Source: RGIG5612 sp963599255 (GTDB lineage Bacteria; Bacillota; Clostridia; Lachnospirales; Lachnospiraceae). Taken from it: a stretch of DNA of 56,962 bases. Below, in pieces: positions 18,639-27,412 of the stretch. The stretch spans positions 1-56,962 of the forward strand of contig CAVBWS010000008.1 in assembly GCA_963599255.1 (NCBI GenBank), read 5' to 3'. The notes under the pieces were generated by a model that had not been told where the DNA came from, made no database searches, and saw only the letters and a program-made list of their open reading frames with translations. Every line of letters starts with the position of its first letter. Within the stretch, counting starts at the first letter, position 1. A program made the position numbers and the translations under genes.

Positions 18639-21620
18639 ATGGCTGTAGGTGAACAAAAATATATAAAGATAAGAGGTGCATCAGAGAATAACCTGAAGAA
18701 TATCGATCTTGATATACCTCGTAACGAGATGGTTGTATTTACAGGCCTTTCGGGAAGCGGCAAATCCTCATTGGCATTTGACACGATCTATGCAGAAGGA
18801 CAGAGAAGATACATGGAGTCCCTGTCCTCTTATGCAAGGCAGTTCCTGGGTCAGATGGAAAAACCTAAGGTAGAGTCCATCGAAGGACTATCCCCGGCCA
18901 TATCCATAGATCAGAAGGCAACTAACAGAAATCCCCGCTCTACAGTAGGAACGGTAACGGAGATTCATGATTATCTGAGGCTTCTGTATGCTAGGGTCGG
19001 AATACCCCATTGCCCGAACTGTAAGAGAGAGATAAGCAAGCAGACTGCAGACCAGATGGTGGATTCCATAATGGCTCTGCCTGCGGGAACTAAGCTGATG
19101 CTTCTGGCACCTATCGTAAGAGGCCGTAAGGGCGAACATGTTAAGCTTCTTGAATCAGCCAGAAAGCAGGGATTTGTAAGAGCCAGGATTGACGGCATCA
19201 ATTATGACCTGGATGAGGAGATTAAGCTTGAGAAAAATAACAAGCATAATATAGACATTGTTGTGGATAGGATCGTGGTTAAGGAGGGCATTGAATCGCG
19301 TCTTACGGATTCCATCGAAACAGTGCTTAATATGGCTGATGGGCTTATGACGGTTCAGATCGTAAGCTGGCCGGATGATGCAGGCAAGTCACAGAATGCA
19401 AATGCCAAAGGATGCACGGATAACCTAGAATCCGCAGCGGCGGATGCGGCCGAACATTCGGAGAAAAATGCTGAGTCTATAAACGAAGATAAGATTGTGC
19501 CCCGTGTAGATGAGAATAATGAGATACATTTCTCATCCAGCTTTTCGTGCCCTGACTGCGGTATCAGTATAGGTGAGATTGAGCCTAGGAATTTCTCCTT
19601 CAATAATCCGTTTGGAGCATGCCCTGTGTGTGCGGGACTGGGATATAAGATGGAATTTGACATAGATCTCATGATCCCCGATAAGAGTCTCAGTATTAAT
19701 CAGGGTGCGATCGCAGCCATGGGATGGCAGAGCGCCAATAAAAGTACAAGTTATGCCAATGCTATGCTGCGGGCGCTGGCCAAAAAGCACAACTTCAGTT
19801 TGGATACACCATTTGAGGATTATCCGGATAAGATCAAGAAAATCCTCTTATATGGAGATACAGTAAGCGTTGATGTTTATTACAAGGGACAGCGAGGTTC
19901 GGGCATATATCCTACGGTATTTGAGGGCTTAATTGAAAATGAAAACAGGCGGTACAAGGAGACATTTTCTGATACAGCAAAGAAGGAGTACGAGGAATTC
20001 ATGCGCATAAGCCCCTGCGAGGCCTGCAAGGGAATGCGTCTTAACAAGCAGAGCCTGGCAGTTACTGTAGGCGGTGCGAATATTCATGAAGTTTCTGATA
20101 TGACGGTTGGTGACTGCCTCAGCTTTTTTGAGAAGCTTAAGCTATCATCGTCAGGAATGATCATTGCAGGGCCTATATTAAAGGAAGTCAGATCCAGGCT
20201 GAAATTCCTCCTGGATGTAGGTCTTGATTATCTGACCCTTACAAGATATGCAGCCAGCCTGTCCGGCGGTGAAGCTCAGAGAATAAGACTGGCAACACAG
20301 ATTGGTTCGGGGCTTACAGGAGTGCTGTATATTCTGGATGAACCCAGCATCGGACTTCATCAGAGGGATAATGATAAGCTTCTGGCAACTCTCAAGAAAT
20401 TAAGAGATTTGGGAAATACTCTTATAGTAGTAGAACACGACGAAGATACTATGCGGCAGGCTGATACGATCGTTGATATCGGCCCTGGGGCGGGCGAACA
20501 CGGCGGACGAGTTGTAGCCGTGGGAACGGCTGAAGAGATCATGAATTGCAAGGACAGCATTACCGGAGACTACTTAAGCGGGCGCAGATTTATAGAACTT
20601 CCTGAAGAACGAAGAAAACCTACAGGCTGGATAGAGGTTAAGGGAGCGGCTGAGAACAACCTTAAGAATATTAATGTCAGATTCCCGCTGGGGGTTATGA
20701 CCTGCGTAACCGGGGTGTCCGGAAGCGGCAAATCCTCACTGGTAAATGAAATATTGTATAACAGCCTGGCTAAGACATTAAACAGAGCCAGAACCATTCC
20801 TGGTAAGCATAAATGCATTGAAGGCACGCAGCAGTTAGACAAGGTCATATGCATTGACCAGAGCCCTATAGGAAGGACACCGAGATCCAATCCAGCCACG
20901 TATACAGGGGTATTTGACCTGATAAGAGATCTGTTTGCCCAGACCACAGATGCTAAGGTGCGGGGATATGACAAGGGCAGATTCAGCTTCAATGTCAAGG
21001 GAGGCAGATGTGAGGCCTGCTCCGGCGACGGTATTATTAAGATAGAGATGCATTTCCTTCCTGATGTATATGTAAAATGTGATACATGCCACGGGCAGCG
21101 GTATAACAGAGAGACTCTTGAAGTTAAATATAAGGGTAAGAGTATCTATGACGTACTTGATATGACCGTTGAGGAGGCCATGGGATTTTTCGAAAATGTG
21201 CCAAGGATTTATTCCAAGATCAAGACATTGTATGAAGTGGGACTGGGATATATTCGTTTGGGTCAGTCCTCCACAACTCTGTCAGGCGGCGAGGCTCAGC
21301 GAGTTAAGCTGGCGACGGAATTAAGCAGGAGACCGACGGGACGCACCATGTACATCCTTGATGAGCCGACGACAGGACTTCATTTTGAGGATGTAAGTAA
21401 ACTGGTAACGATCCTGAGGAGACTGTCTGACGGCGGCAACAGTGTGGTTGTAATAGAGCATAATCTCGAGGTTATCAAGGTGGCAGATCATATTATCGAT
21501 ATGGGTCCGGAGGGCGGCAAACGCGGAGGAACAGTAATAGCTAAGGGAACACCGGAAGAAGTTGCGAGATCCGAGATAAGTTATACCGGCAAATATCTGA
21601 AGAAATACCTCGTTAGATGA
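18639..21620 (+). CDS. uvrA: Excinuclease ABC subunit A
   Basis: Damage-sensing ABC ATPase of nucleotide excision repair; loads UvrB. Seen: two ATPase halves with Walker A GLSGSGKSS near residue 31 and GVSGSGKSS near 693, ABC signatures LSGGEAQRIRLA and LSGGEAQRVKLA, and zinc-binding cysteines in CPNC, CPVC, CEAC and CDTC. Its 993 residues exceed the usual 940-950 because of an insertion of roughly 45 residues (about 250-297, rich in N, A, E and S) just before the SFSCPDCG segment. Start ATG at 18639 has a weak ribosome site. Probably co-transcribed with uvrB. Confidence 0.97.
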   Translation: MAVGEQKYIKIRGASENNLKNIDLDIPRNEMVVFTGLSGSGKSSLAFDTIYAEGQRRYMESLSSYARQFLGQMEKPKVESIEGLSPAISIDQKATNRNPRSTVGTVTEIHDYLRLLYARVGIPHCPNCKREISKQTADQMVDSIMALPAGTKLMLLAPIVRGRKGEHVKLLESARKQGFVRARIDGINYDLDEEIKLEKNNKHNIDIVVDRIVVKEGIESRLTDSIETVLNMADGLMTVQIVSWPDDAGKSQNANAKGCTDNLESAAADAAEHSEKNAESINEDKIVPRVDENNEIHFSSSFSCPDCGISIGEIEPRNFSFNNPFGACPVCAGLGYKMEFDIDLMIPDKSLSINQGAIAAMGWQSANKSTSYANAMLRALAKKHNFSLDTPFEDYPDKIKKILLYGDTVSVDVYYKGQRGSGIYPTVFEGLIENENRRYKETFSDTAKKEYEEFMRISPCEACKGMRLNKQSLAVTVGGANIHEVSDMTVGDCLSFFEKLKLSSSGMIIAGPILKEVRSRLKFLLDVGLDYLTLTRYAASLSGGEAQRIRLATQIGSGLTGVLYILDEPSIGLHQRDNDKLLATLKKLRDLGNTLIVVEHDEDTMRQADTIVDIGPGAGEHGGRVVAVGTAEEIMNCKDSITGDYLSGRRFIELPEERRKPTGWIEVKGAAENNLKNINVRFPLGVMTCVTGVSGSGKSSLVNEILYNSLAKTLNRARTIPGKHKCIEGTQQLDKVICIDQSPIGRTPRSNPATYTGVFDLIRDLFAQTTDAKVRGYDKGRFSFNVKGGRCEACSGDGIIKIEMHFLPDVYVKCDTCHGQRYNRETLEVKYKGKSIYDVLDMTVEEAMGFFENVPRIYSKIKTLYEVGLGYIRLGQSSTTLSGGEAQRVKLATELSRRPTGRTMYILDEPTTGLHFEDVSKLVTILRRLSDGGNSVVVIEHNLEVIKVADHIIDMGPEGGKRGGTVIAKGTPEEVARSEISYTGKYLKKYLVR

Positions 21621-21887
21621 TTAACTAAAAAGTAACTGTTCAGCACCCGATCTGTAAAGTCACTTCTGCGAAGATTTGCTTTTGCCCGTGTGAATGCGTT
21701 GTTATATAAGCACGTTCTTCTGACAGGGTGAAAGCATTTGCAGAGAAGAATCTTGTTGTATAACTCTGAATAACCGGATGAGCTGCAAGCCCGCGGTTCA
21801 AGACATTTGCAGAGAGCGGTTTATATGGCACGGGATAGTTAAAAACAGCTTGCAATATTATAAGAAACACTTGATAATTAATAGGCT

Positions 21888-23033
21888 ATGTCAGAAGTAA
21901 AAATTATTGAAGTAAATACCAAATCAAGATCACAATTAAAGAAGTTCGTAGAATTTCCTAATAAAATGTATAAGGATGTTCCTCAGTTCGTGCCGGCATT
22001 TTATTCAGATGATATGGCGGACTGGAGTGATAAAAATCCGGCATTTCAGTATTGCGAAGCCAGGGCATTCCTGGCTTACCGTGGCGAGCAAATTGTTGGA
22101 CGCATAGGTGCTATTTTAAGCAAAAGATCTAACGAAACCTGGGGTAATAACAGGATGCGTTTTACACAGGTGGACTTCATAGATGACCATGAAGTGTCCA
22201 AGGCGTTATTTGACGCCATAGAAAACTGGGCGAAAGAAAAGGGCTGCACAGAGGTTCACGGTCCCCTGGGATTTTGTGATATGGACAGAGAAGGCATGCT
22301 GGTGGAAGGATTTGATAAACGAAATATGTTTATCACGTATTACAATTATCCATATTATAACGAGCATATTACAAGTCTGGGCTATGCCAAGGACGTGGAC
22401 TGGGTGGAATTTAAGATAAATGTTCCTAAGGAAGGGGACGAGGTATACCAGAAAATACACAAGATTGCCCAGAAAGTCATGGAGAAGGGCTATCATAAGG
22501 CACAGCTTGATAGAAAATCTCAGTATAAGCCATACATCAAGAAAGTATTTGAATTGGTAAATATAGCTTATGCACATCTCTATGGTGTTGTGGAACTGGT
22601 TCCGGATCAGATAGAAAAATATGCAGGTAAATTTATACCGTTGATTAATCCTGACTATTGCTGCCTTGTTTTAGATGAAAATGAAGAACTGTCAGGATTT
22701 GGTGTATGCGCTCCGTCAGTAGCTGCGGCACTCAAAAAAAGTGAAGGCAAGCTGTTTCCTACAGGATGGATGGGATTATTAAAAGCACTCAGAAAAAATA
22801 CAGCAGTAGATCTGCTGCTTATTGCCGTTCGCCCTGAACTGCAGAACAGAGGAGTTAATGCTATCATCATCGACCATATTATGCAGAGCTGCATCAAGAA
22901 CGGAATTGAATATGCCGAGAGCGGACCGCAGCTGGAACTTAATTCTAAGGTCTTAAGCCAGTGGAAGGAATTTAATGCAGAACTGCATAAGAGAAGACGA
23001 TGCTATGTTAAGCAGCTGGCAGTTGTAAAATAA
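21888..23033 (+). CDS. GNAT-fold N-acetyltransferase-like protein
   Basis: Uncharacterised protein of 381 residues with a GNAT-like layout. Seen: an N-terminal half with EARAFLAYRGEQIVGRIGAI, typical of GNAT strand beta-4, and a C-terminal half with LLIAVRPELQNRGVNAIII, which resembles the acetyl-CoA binding loop (R/Q-x-x-G-x). No membrane segment or signal. The substrate is unknown. It shares one base with the start of the next acetyltransferase (TAATG), so the two are co-translated and may belong to one process. The 267-base gap before it shows two copies of CATTTGCAGAGA but no clear promoter. Confidence 0.7.
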   Translation: MSEVKIIEVNTKSRSQLKKFVEFPNKMYKDVPQFVPAFYSDDMADWSDKNPAFQYCEARAFLAYRGEQIVGRIGAILSKRSNETWGNNRMRFTQVDFIDDHEVSKALFDAIENWAKEKGCTEVHGPLGFCDMDREGMLVEGFDKRNMFITYYNYPYYNEHITSLGYAKDVDWVEFKINVPKEGDEVYQKIHKIAQKVMEKGYHKAQLDRKSQYKPYIKKVFELVNIAYAHLYGVVELVPDQIEKYAGKFIPLINPDYCCLVLDENEELSGFGVCAPSVAAALKKSEGKLFPTGWMGLLKALRKNTAVDLLLIAVRPELQNRGVNAIIIDHIMQSCIKNGIEYAESGPQLELNSKVLSQWKEFNAELHKRRRCYVKQLAVVK

Positions 23034-23584
23034 TGGTATATAATTTAATGGAAACAGGACGCTTAATCCTGCGTCGTTGGGAAGACGGTGATGCAGAGGA
23101 TTTATACAAATATGCCAGCGATCCGGATGTGGGTCCGATTGCCGGATGGCCTGCTCACCAGAGCGTTGATGAGAGTCGTGATGTAATCAAGAATGTCTTT
23201 AACGGCAAAGAAGCTTATGCTATCTGCCTGAAAGAGAATGGCAAGGCTATTGGTGCAATAGAACTGAAGCTTAAAGGGCATACAGACATGACGGATCGTG
23301 ATGATGAGTGCGAATTAGGGTACTGGCTCGGAAAGCCGTTCTGGGGCAGGGGCATCGTGCCGGAAGCCGTGAGGGAGATGCTCCGCCATGCCTTTGAGGA
23401 CTGTGGAATGGAAAAGGTATGGTGCGGATACTATGAGGGCAATGTCAAATCAAAGCGTGTCCAGGAAAAGTGCGGATTTGTACATCAGCGGAAATCCGTG
23501 GATGTGGATGTACCTTTGATGCATGAGAAACGGACAGAGCATGTGAGCCTGATGACAAAGAAAGATTGGCTGTCAGAGAAATAA
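23033..23584 (+). CDS. RimJ/RimL-type GNAT N-acetyltransferase
   Basis: 183 residues. Seen: start METGRLILRRWEDGDAEDLYKYASDP, ELGYWLGKPFWGRGIVPEAVREM (the acetyl-CoA loop) and the ending segment GNVKSKRVQEKCGF, all characteristic of the RimJ/RimL branch that acetylates amino groups of proteins or small molecules. It begins within the stop codon of the previous gene; an internal ATG (codon 6) fits homologues slightly better. The actual target is not predictable. Confidence 0.85.
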   Translation: MVYNLMETGRLILRRWEDGDAEDLYKYASDPDVGPIAGWPAHQSVDESRDVIKNVFNGKEAYAICLKENGKAIGAIELKLKGHTDMTDRDDECELGYWLGKPFWGRGIVPEAVREMLRHAFEDCGMEKVWCGYYEGNVKSKRVQEKCGFVHQRKSVDVDVPLMHEKRTEHVSLMTKKDWLSEK

Positions 23585-23794
23585 GCGTGAAGTCACAAAA
23601 TGCTATATCGAATATAGTCAATTTCTTTTTGTGCGTAAGGCTATCATGAACGCAACTGACGCTTGCAGGGAGAACTACAATGTGAATAAGAACTAACCAG
23701 AAATAGGCAGAATCTGATAAAAGGTGCACATTTTGCACCAAAGGATTGACATGAAGGTGCAAAAACGCTGTAATGTATCCATGAGGTGATGCAC

Positions 23795-24089
23795 ATGGAA
23801 GAATTAAAACAGATTAGAAAACAAAAAAATATGTGCCCCTGTCCTTGAACAATACGGAATATCATATGGCTATGTCTTTGGCTCTTACGCCAAAGGTACG
23901 GCTAAAGAAACGAGTGATGTGGATATTCTTGTATCTGACGAAGTAACAGGCTTGAAATTCTATGGAATGGTGGAGGATCTCAGAAGCCATTTAAAAAAGA
24001 AAGTCGATTTATTGAATTTGAGTCAATTGGTCAATAATAAGGAACTTCTGAACGAAATACTTGAAAGCGGGGTGAAAATATTTGGATAA
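23795..24089 (+). pseudogene. Broken MNT-type nucleotidyltransferase antitoxin gene
   Basis: Remnant of the MntA-like antitoxin (minimal nucleotidyltransferase). From ATG 23795, which follows GAGGTG, the frame encodes MEELKQIRKQKNM, like the beginning of an XRE helix-turn-helix, then stops at 23846. The downstream part continues in another frame as APVLEQYGISYGYVFGSYAK and ends at 24089; it holds the catalytic motif GSYAKGTAKETSDVDI (GS-x10-DxD type). A deletion and frameshift have joined the two parts, removing most of the HTH. No start codon is available for the intact catalytic part. Confidence 0.75.
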
Positions 24090-24240
24090 TCCGAAAAATG
24101 ATCCCTACTATTTCGGAAAACTTATACAAGATCTAAATTTTATTAAAGAACATATGGCGGGTAAAGATATTTATGATCTTGATGCTGACGAGGTATTGCT
24201 GGAAATGCTGACTCCTCCCAAAGAGAACAGAAAAGAATAA
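24082..24240 (+). pseudogene. Truncated HEPN-domain toxin gene (DUF86-like)
   Basis: Overlaps the end of the MNT remnant, as in intact HEPN/MNT pairs. Starting from TTG at 24082 it reads LDNPKNDPYYFGKLIQDLNF and on to DADEVLLEML, which resembles the N-terminal third of DUF86 HEPN proteins, then ends after 52 codons. The normal protein is about 110 residues and carries the RNase motif R-x4-6-H later on; that part is missing here. Very likely non-functional. Confidence 0.65.
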
Positions 24241-24334
24241 CGCCACTTACAAGCGCCGTGTACCGTTAATGGTTCTCGGTTACTGCCGAAATGGTGCGAT
24301 TTACTTTTGAGAATATTTATGTTATAAGCATGCT

Positions 24335-25279
24335 ATGAAGAAAAACAACAGCATAGAAAAAAGAATGTTGGTTAAGATCGCCAAGATGTATTATTTTGAC
24401 GAATTAACGCAGCAGCAAATAGCAAATTATTTTAATATTTCACGCAGCAGTGTCAGCAGAGCCCTGACTCAGGCCAAACAACAAGGTATTGTGCACATAT
24501 ATATTGATGATGAGTATTCAGAGGAACAGCTTGTAGAAAAAAGGCTGCATGATCAATATGGTATACGTGAGGCATGTGTGGTAAATGTCAATTCATCCAA
24601 TAAAGAAGAACTTAATAAACAGGTTGGAGGAGTCATGACAAGAATCATGGCCGGACTGCTGAATGATAACGATACCATCGGTCTGATGGCCGGCTCCACC
24701 GTTAACAGCGTATGCGAAAATGTTGGAATGGTAAATCGGAAGGGATTAAAGATTGTGCCTATGGCGGGTGGCATGGGCGTAAAGAGCGCTCCTTGGCAAG
24801 TGAATCAGGCGACTATGGCACTTTCGGAAAAATGGAATGCAGATTATTATGTCCTGAATTCTCCAAGTTATGTTTCTTCAGAAAAAGCCAGGGAAATTAT
24901 TGTAAATGAACCCGGGATAAAGATGGTACTTGACTTGATGAAATCTTGTAATGTGGCAATAGTTGGCATAGGAGAGATGGAGGACGGAGCCTCATTATAC
25001 CGATTGGGAGGAATATCTCACCAGGATATAGAAAAGCTGATTAATAATAATACGGCCGCAAGCCTCGGAGCTGCATTCATTGATGAAAACGGTAAGATAA
25101 TAGATACGGATGTTTCAAAAAGAATGATTTGTGTTACACCGGAGGAACTTAAACAGATTCCAACTGTAATTGCAGTTGCATATGGCAAAAACAAAGTTAA
25201 AGCAATTGAGGCTGTCCTTAAGAGTGGGTTAATAGATATATTAATTACAGATTTGCAGACAGCAAACATGATAGCGTAA
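24335..25279 (+). CDS. SorC family sugar-phosphate-binding transcriptional regulator
   Basis: Transcription factor of 314 residues. Seen: an N-terminal helix-turn-helix at about 20-45 (LTQQQIANYFNISRSSVSRAL) and the effector domain with GLMAGSTVNSVCENV, which aligns with the phosphosugar-binding loop of the SorC/DeoR group, VAIVGIGEMEDGASLYRLG and AASLGAAFIDENG. These regulators normally sense a phosphorylated intermediate of the pathway they control. It sits next to the TrpA/TrpB-like cluster, convergent with the first TrpA-like gene, and is the obvious candidate to bind the palindrome at 26279-26292. That link is inference. Confidence 0.85.
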   Translation: MKKNNSIEKRMLVKIAKMYYFDELTQQQIANYFNISRSSVSRALTQAKQQGIVHIYIDDEYSEEQLVEKRLHDQYGIREACVVNVNSSNKEELNKQVGGVMTRIMAGLLNDNDTIGLMAGSTVNSVCENVGMVNRKGLKIVPMAGGMGVKSAPWQVNQATMALSEKWNADYYVLNSPSYVSSEKAREIIVNEPGIKMVLDLMKSCNVAIVGIGEMEDGASLYRLGGISHQDIEKLINNNTAASLGAAFIDENGKIIDTDVSKRMICVTPEELKQIPTVIAVAYGKNKVKAIEAVLKSGLIDILITDLQTANMIA

Positions 25280-25325
25280 ATGCAATTTCAAGAAATGCAT
25301 GAATTTGCAGTCAAGGGCAGTTACT

Positions 25326-25352
25326 AGCCAGCGTCGTTCGACGCTGGCTTTT
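25326..25352. terminator. Terminator after the SorC regulator
   Basis: Perfect hairpin GCCAGCGTC - GTTC - GACGCTGGC at 25327-25348, followed by TTTTG. It lies between convergent genes. Confidence 0.85.
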
Positions 25353-25461
25353 GTAGTATATTTATACTGCGCGTATAATTTGCAGAACTGCCCTGTATCT
25401 TAATGGAAGGGTTAAACGCAAACGGATGAATAATATACAATGCAAAGGATTGATATGAATA

Positions 25462-26253
25462 TCAATGTTTAATCAAATTAGCCGTAATACTGTCAATGTA
25501 TTCCGCAGCATCTCCTGCAATAATATGCGAGATTGTATTGCTTCCGACGATAACACCATCTGCACCATAATCCATAAGCTTACGGACATGTTCGCCGGTT
25601 GTAATTCCGAATCCTGCAAATATAGGAGTGGTTACATTATTATCTTTGAGATATTTGATATGCTCCTTATTAGCCGGATCAACAGAATTTCTGGCTCCCG
25701 TGGCGCCATCAACTGCTTGTAGGAAAACGTACCCCTTGCTATTATTCTTAAGGTCAGCAAGCTGTTCATCTGTCATGTTGTATAGTGCAAAACGACAATT
25801 ATATACATTATACTTGCCTAATGTACTGTCGAATACAGGAGTTTTTTTCAACGGAAGATTGGCACACAAAACACCGTCAACACCCGCTTCGCCGCACTTC
25901 CTGGCAAATTCCTCAAATCCATAAAAATCCACATTTTCATAATAGGTAATAATTTGGAGAATGTTATTAGGGTAAGCATCGCGTATATCTTTAATACGTG
26001 CAAATACCTTGTCCAGATCACCGTCTACATTGGCAATGGCTCTTTTCATAGAATTTGCGACTGTTGGACCGTCGTAACAAGGATCCTTATACGGAAGTCC
26101 GATTTCAAGAACATCACATCCGTGATCAAAATATTTGCCTGCCCATTCGACATCCTTGTCCTCGAGAATAGAGTCGCAAATTGGGAAATACAGTACCAAG
26201 GATCCTCGTTTCTTAGCAATATTTTCTTTGAAGATAATATCCATTCTGTTCAT
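25462..26253 (-). CDS. TrpA-like (tryptophan synthase alpha family) lyase
   Basis: TIM-barrel protein of 263 residues, clearly related to tryptophan synthase alpha, which splits indole-3-glycerol phosphate by retro-aldol cleavage. Seen: the acid/base residues corresponding to E49 and D60 of TrpA are kept (E50 in LEIGLPYKDP, D61 in YDGPTV); the loop GATGAR and the phosphate-binding GFGI and VGSNTISHI segments are present. No other trp genes are near; instead it is divergent from a TrpB-like operon under a SorC regulator. A good AAGGAG lies before the ATG. It is probably an active lyase, but on a substrate other than, or in addition to, indole-glycerol phosphate. A secondary trpA is the conservative alternative. 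Confidence 0.8.
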   Translation of the reverse strand: MNRMDIIFKENIAKKRGSLVLYFPICDSILEDKDVEWAGKYFDHGCDVLEIGLPYKDPCYDGPTVANSMKRAIANVDGDLDKVFARIKDIRDAYPNNILQIITYYENVDFYGFEEFARKCGEAGVDGVLCANLPLKKTPVFDSTLGKYNVYNCRFALYNMTDEQLADLKNNSKGYVFLQAVDGATGARNSVDPANKEHIKYLKDNNVTTPIFAGFGITTGEHVRKLMDYGADGVIVGSNTISHIIAGDAAEYIDSITANLIKH

Positions 26254-26278
26254 TTAAATTTCTCCTTTTCAATGATAA

Positions 26279-26292
26279 TGCACATATGTGCA
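26279..26292. promoter_or_regulatory. Palindromic operator candidate
   Basis: TGCACATATGTGCA is a perfect 14-bp palindrome in the divergent control region. The half-site with flank, TGTGCAAT, recurs at 26316-26323 inside the plus-strand promoter, and CTGCACAA occurs at 26366-26373. On the minus strand it falls between TTGCAG and CATTAT, a possible promoter of the TrpA-like gene. It probably binds the SorC regulator. Confidence 0.6.
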
Positions 26293-26307
26293 ATAACTGC
26301 AATAGTA

Positions 26308-26336
26308 TTGACAACTGTGCAATGATTATATACAAT
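26308..26336 (+). promoter_or_regulatory. Promoter of the TrpB-like operon
   Basis: Consensus TTGACA at 26308-26313 and TACAAT at 26331-26336 with a 17-base spacer, 60 bases before the gene. The spacer contains the TGTGCAAT motif. Confidence 0.75.
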
Positions 26337-26395
26337 ACTGAACGAAATCGCAAGTACAAAAATAACTGCACAAAAGTTCAAAAAGGAGGTCGCGA

Positions 26396-27412
26396 ATGAA
26401 GAAGTTTGCTGAGGGATTCAAAATTCCTCGCTATTATGGGGACTTTGGCGGAGATTATAGTGAAAGAGACACGGTGGTGCCTTTGAATAATGCTCAGGCG
26501 AAAGAATTTGAAGGTTATCTTACAAATGATAATTTTATAAACAAGTTTGAAGATATCATAAAAATAGTTGAACCAAAAGCTATAGAAATAAAGGAAATCG
26601 CGTTACCAGACGGCAAGAGGATTTTCATAGCTCCGTCTCGTGCAAAGTCATATGCGTTGGCAGGATACTTGACTATCGCCCTGGAACGAAAGAAGAAAAA
26701 AGTAGTAACCGGTACATATTCTAAAGAAATGGCTGAAAAATTCGTATATACAGCTAATAAATTGGGACTGTATGCAAAAATATGTTTAAGCAAGGCTCTA
26801 TGTGAAGATACAGAACTGATAAACAGTCTGAGAGCGCAGGGGGCAGAGGTTGATGATGTTACATGTACCAAAATGCTTGATGCACCATATTCATATATAA
26901 ATTTTGATGAAGGTATGGGCTTCGATGTTATTCCTGTAGAGGCTAATTATGGAATATTTCCTAGAGCCGCAATGACAGGACTTTTGGCAAGTCAGTATGG
27001 ACAGGATTTGAAGGGGCTGATGAAAGGCGAAAATATAGACACCGTATGTGTGGCGATCAGAACGGGGACAGAGGCCATTGGCGTTATGAAAGCTTATGAA
27101 GGAGAGAATGTCAAACTGGTCACTGTTGAAAAGAGAATTAGCAAAGAATTTCATACAGAAGATGCAGGGTGCTATACGTTGGTGACCAGGCCGGATGAAT
27201 ATGGGGCAGCAGACATATCAATCAATCCGGAGATTGCGCACTGGTGGAGAATGTGCAAGGCATATAGACTAGGAACTGATCGAGTTCTGCCTATGAATAT
27301 GAGCATATATAGAGATCTCGACATGAGTAATGCAGCTAAGAGAGCTATATCATTGGTACAAAATGCCATTGGCTTTCAGAATATATTGCTCGTTGAGGAG
27401 GGGCAGCTATGA
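26396..27412 (+). CDS. Degenerate TrpB-like PLP-fold protein
   Basis: 338 residues, distantly related to tryptophan synthase beta (397 in enterics). Seen: YYGDFGGDYSE near residue 13 matches the TrpB start; K84 (SRAKSYALAGYL) is in the place of the PLP lysine; IRTGTEAIG at 221-229 replaces GGGSNAIG, the PLP phosphate loop. The ETGAGQHG loop is replaced by GTYSKEMA, so the catalytic glutamate (E109) has become glycine, and the C-terminal serine loop that holds the PLP ring nitrogen is missing. Either a new activity or a non-catalytic partner is plausible. AAGGAGGT lies before the ATG; the last bases overlap the next start by four. Confidence 0.7.
   Translation: MKKFAEGFKIPRYYGDFGGDYSERDTVVPLNNAQAKEFEGYLTNDNFINKFEDIIKIVEPKAIEIKEIALPDGKRIFIAPSRAKSYALAGYLTIALERKKKKVVTGTYSKEMAEKFVYTANKLGLYAKICLSKALCEDTELINSLRAQGAEVDDVTCTKMLDAPYSYINFDEGMGFDVIPVEANYGIFPRAAMTGLLASQYGQDLKGLMKGENIDTVCVAIRTGTEAIGVMKAYEGENVKLVTVEKRISKEFHTEDAGCYTLVTRPDEYGAADISINPEIAHWWRMCKAYRLGTDRVLPMNMSIYRDLDMSNAAKRAISLVQNAIGFQNILLVEEGQL

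Noticed and set aside
24335..25279. Regulator of the adjacent acetyltransferases
   Set aside because: A toxin-antitoxin remnant separates them, and the regulator class fits the sugar-phosphate-like cluster on the other side better.
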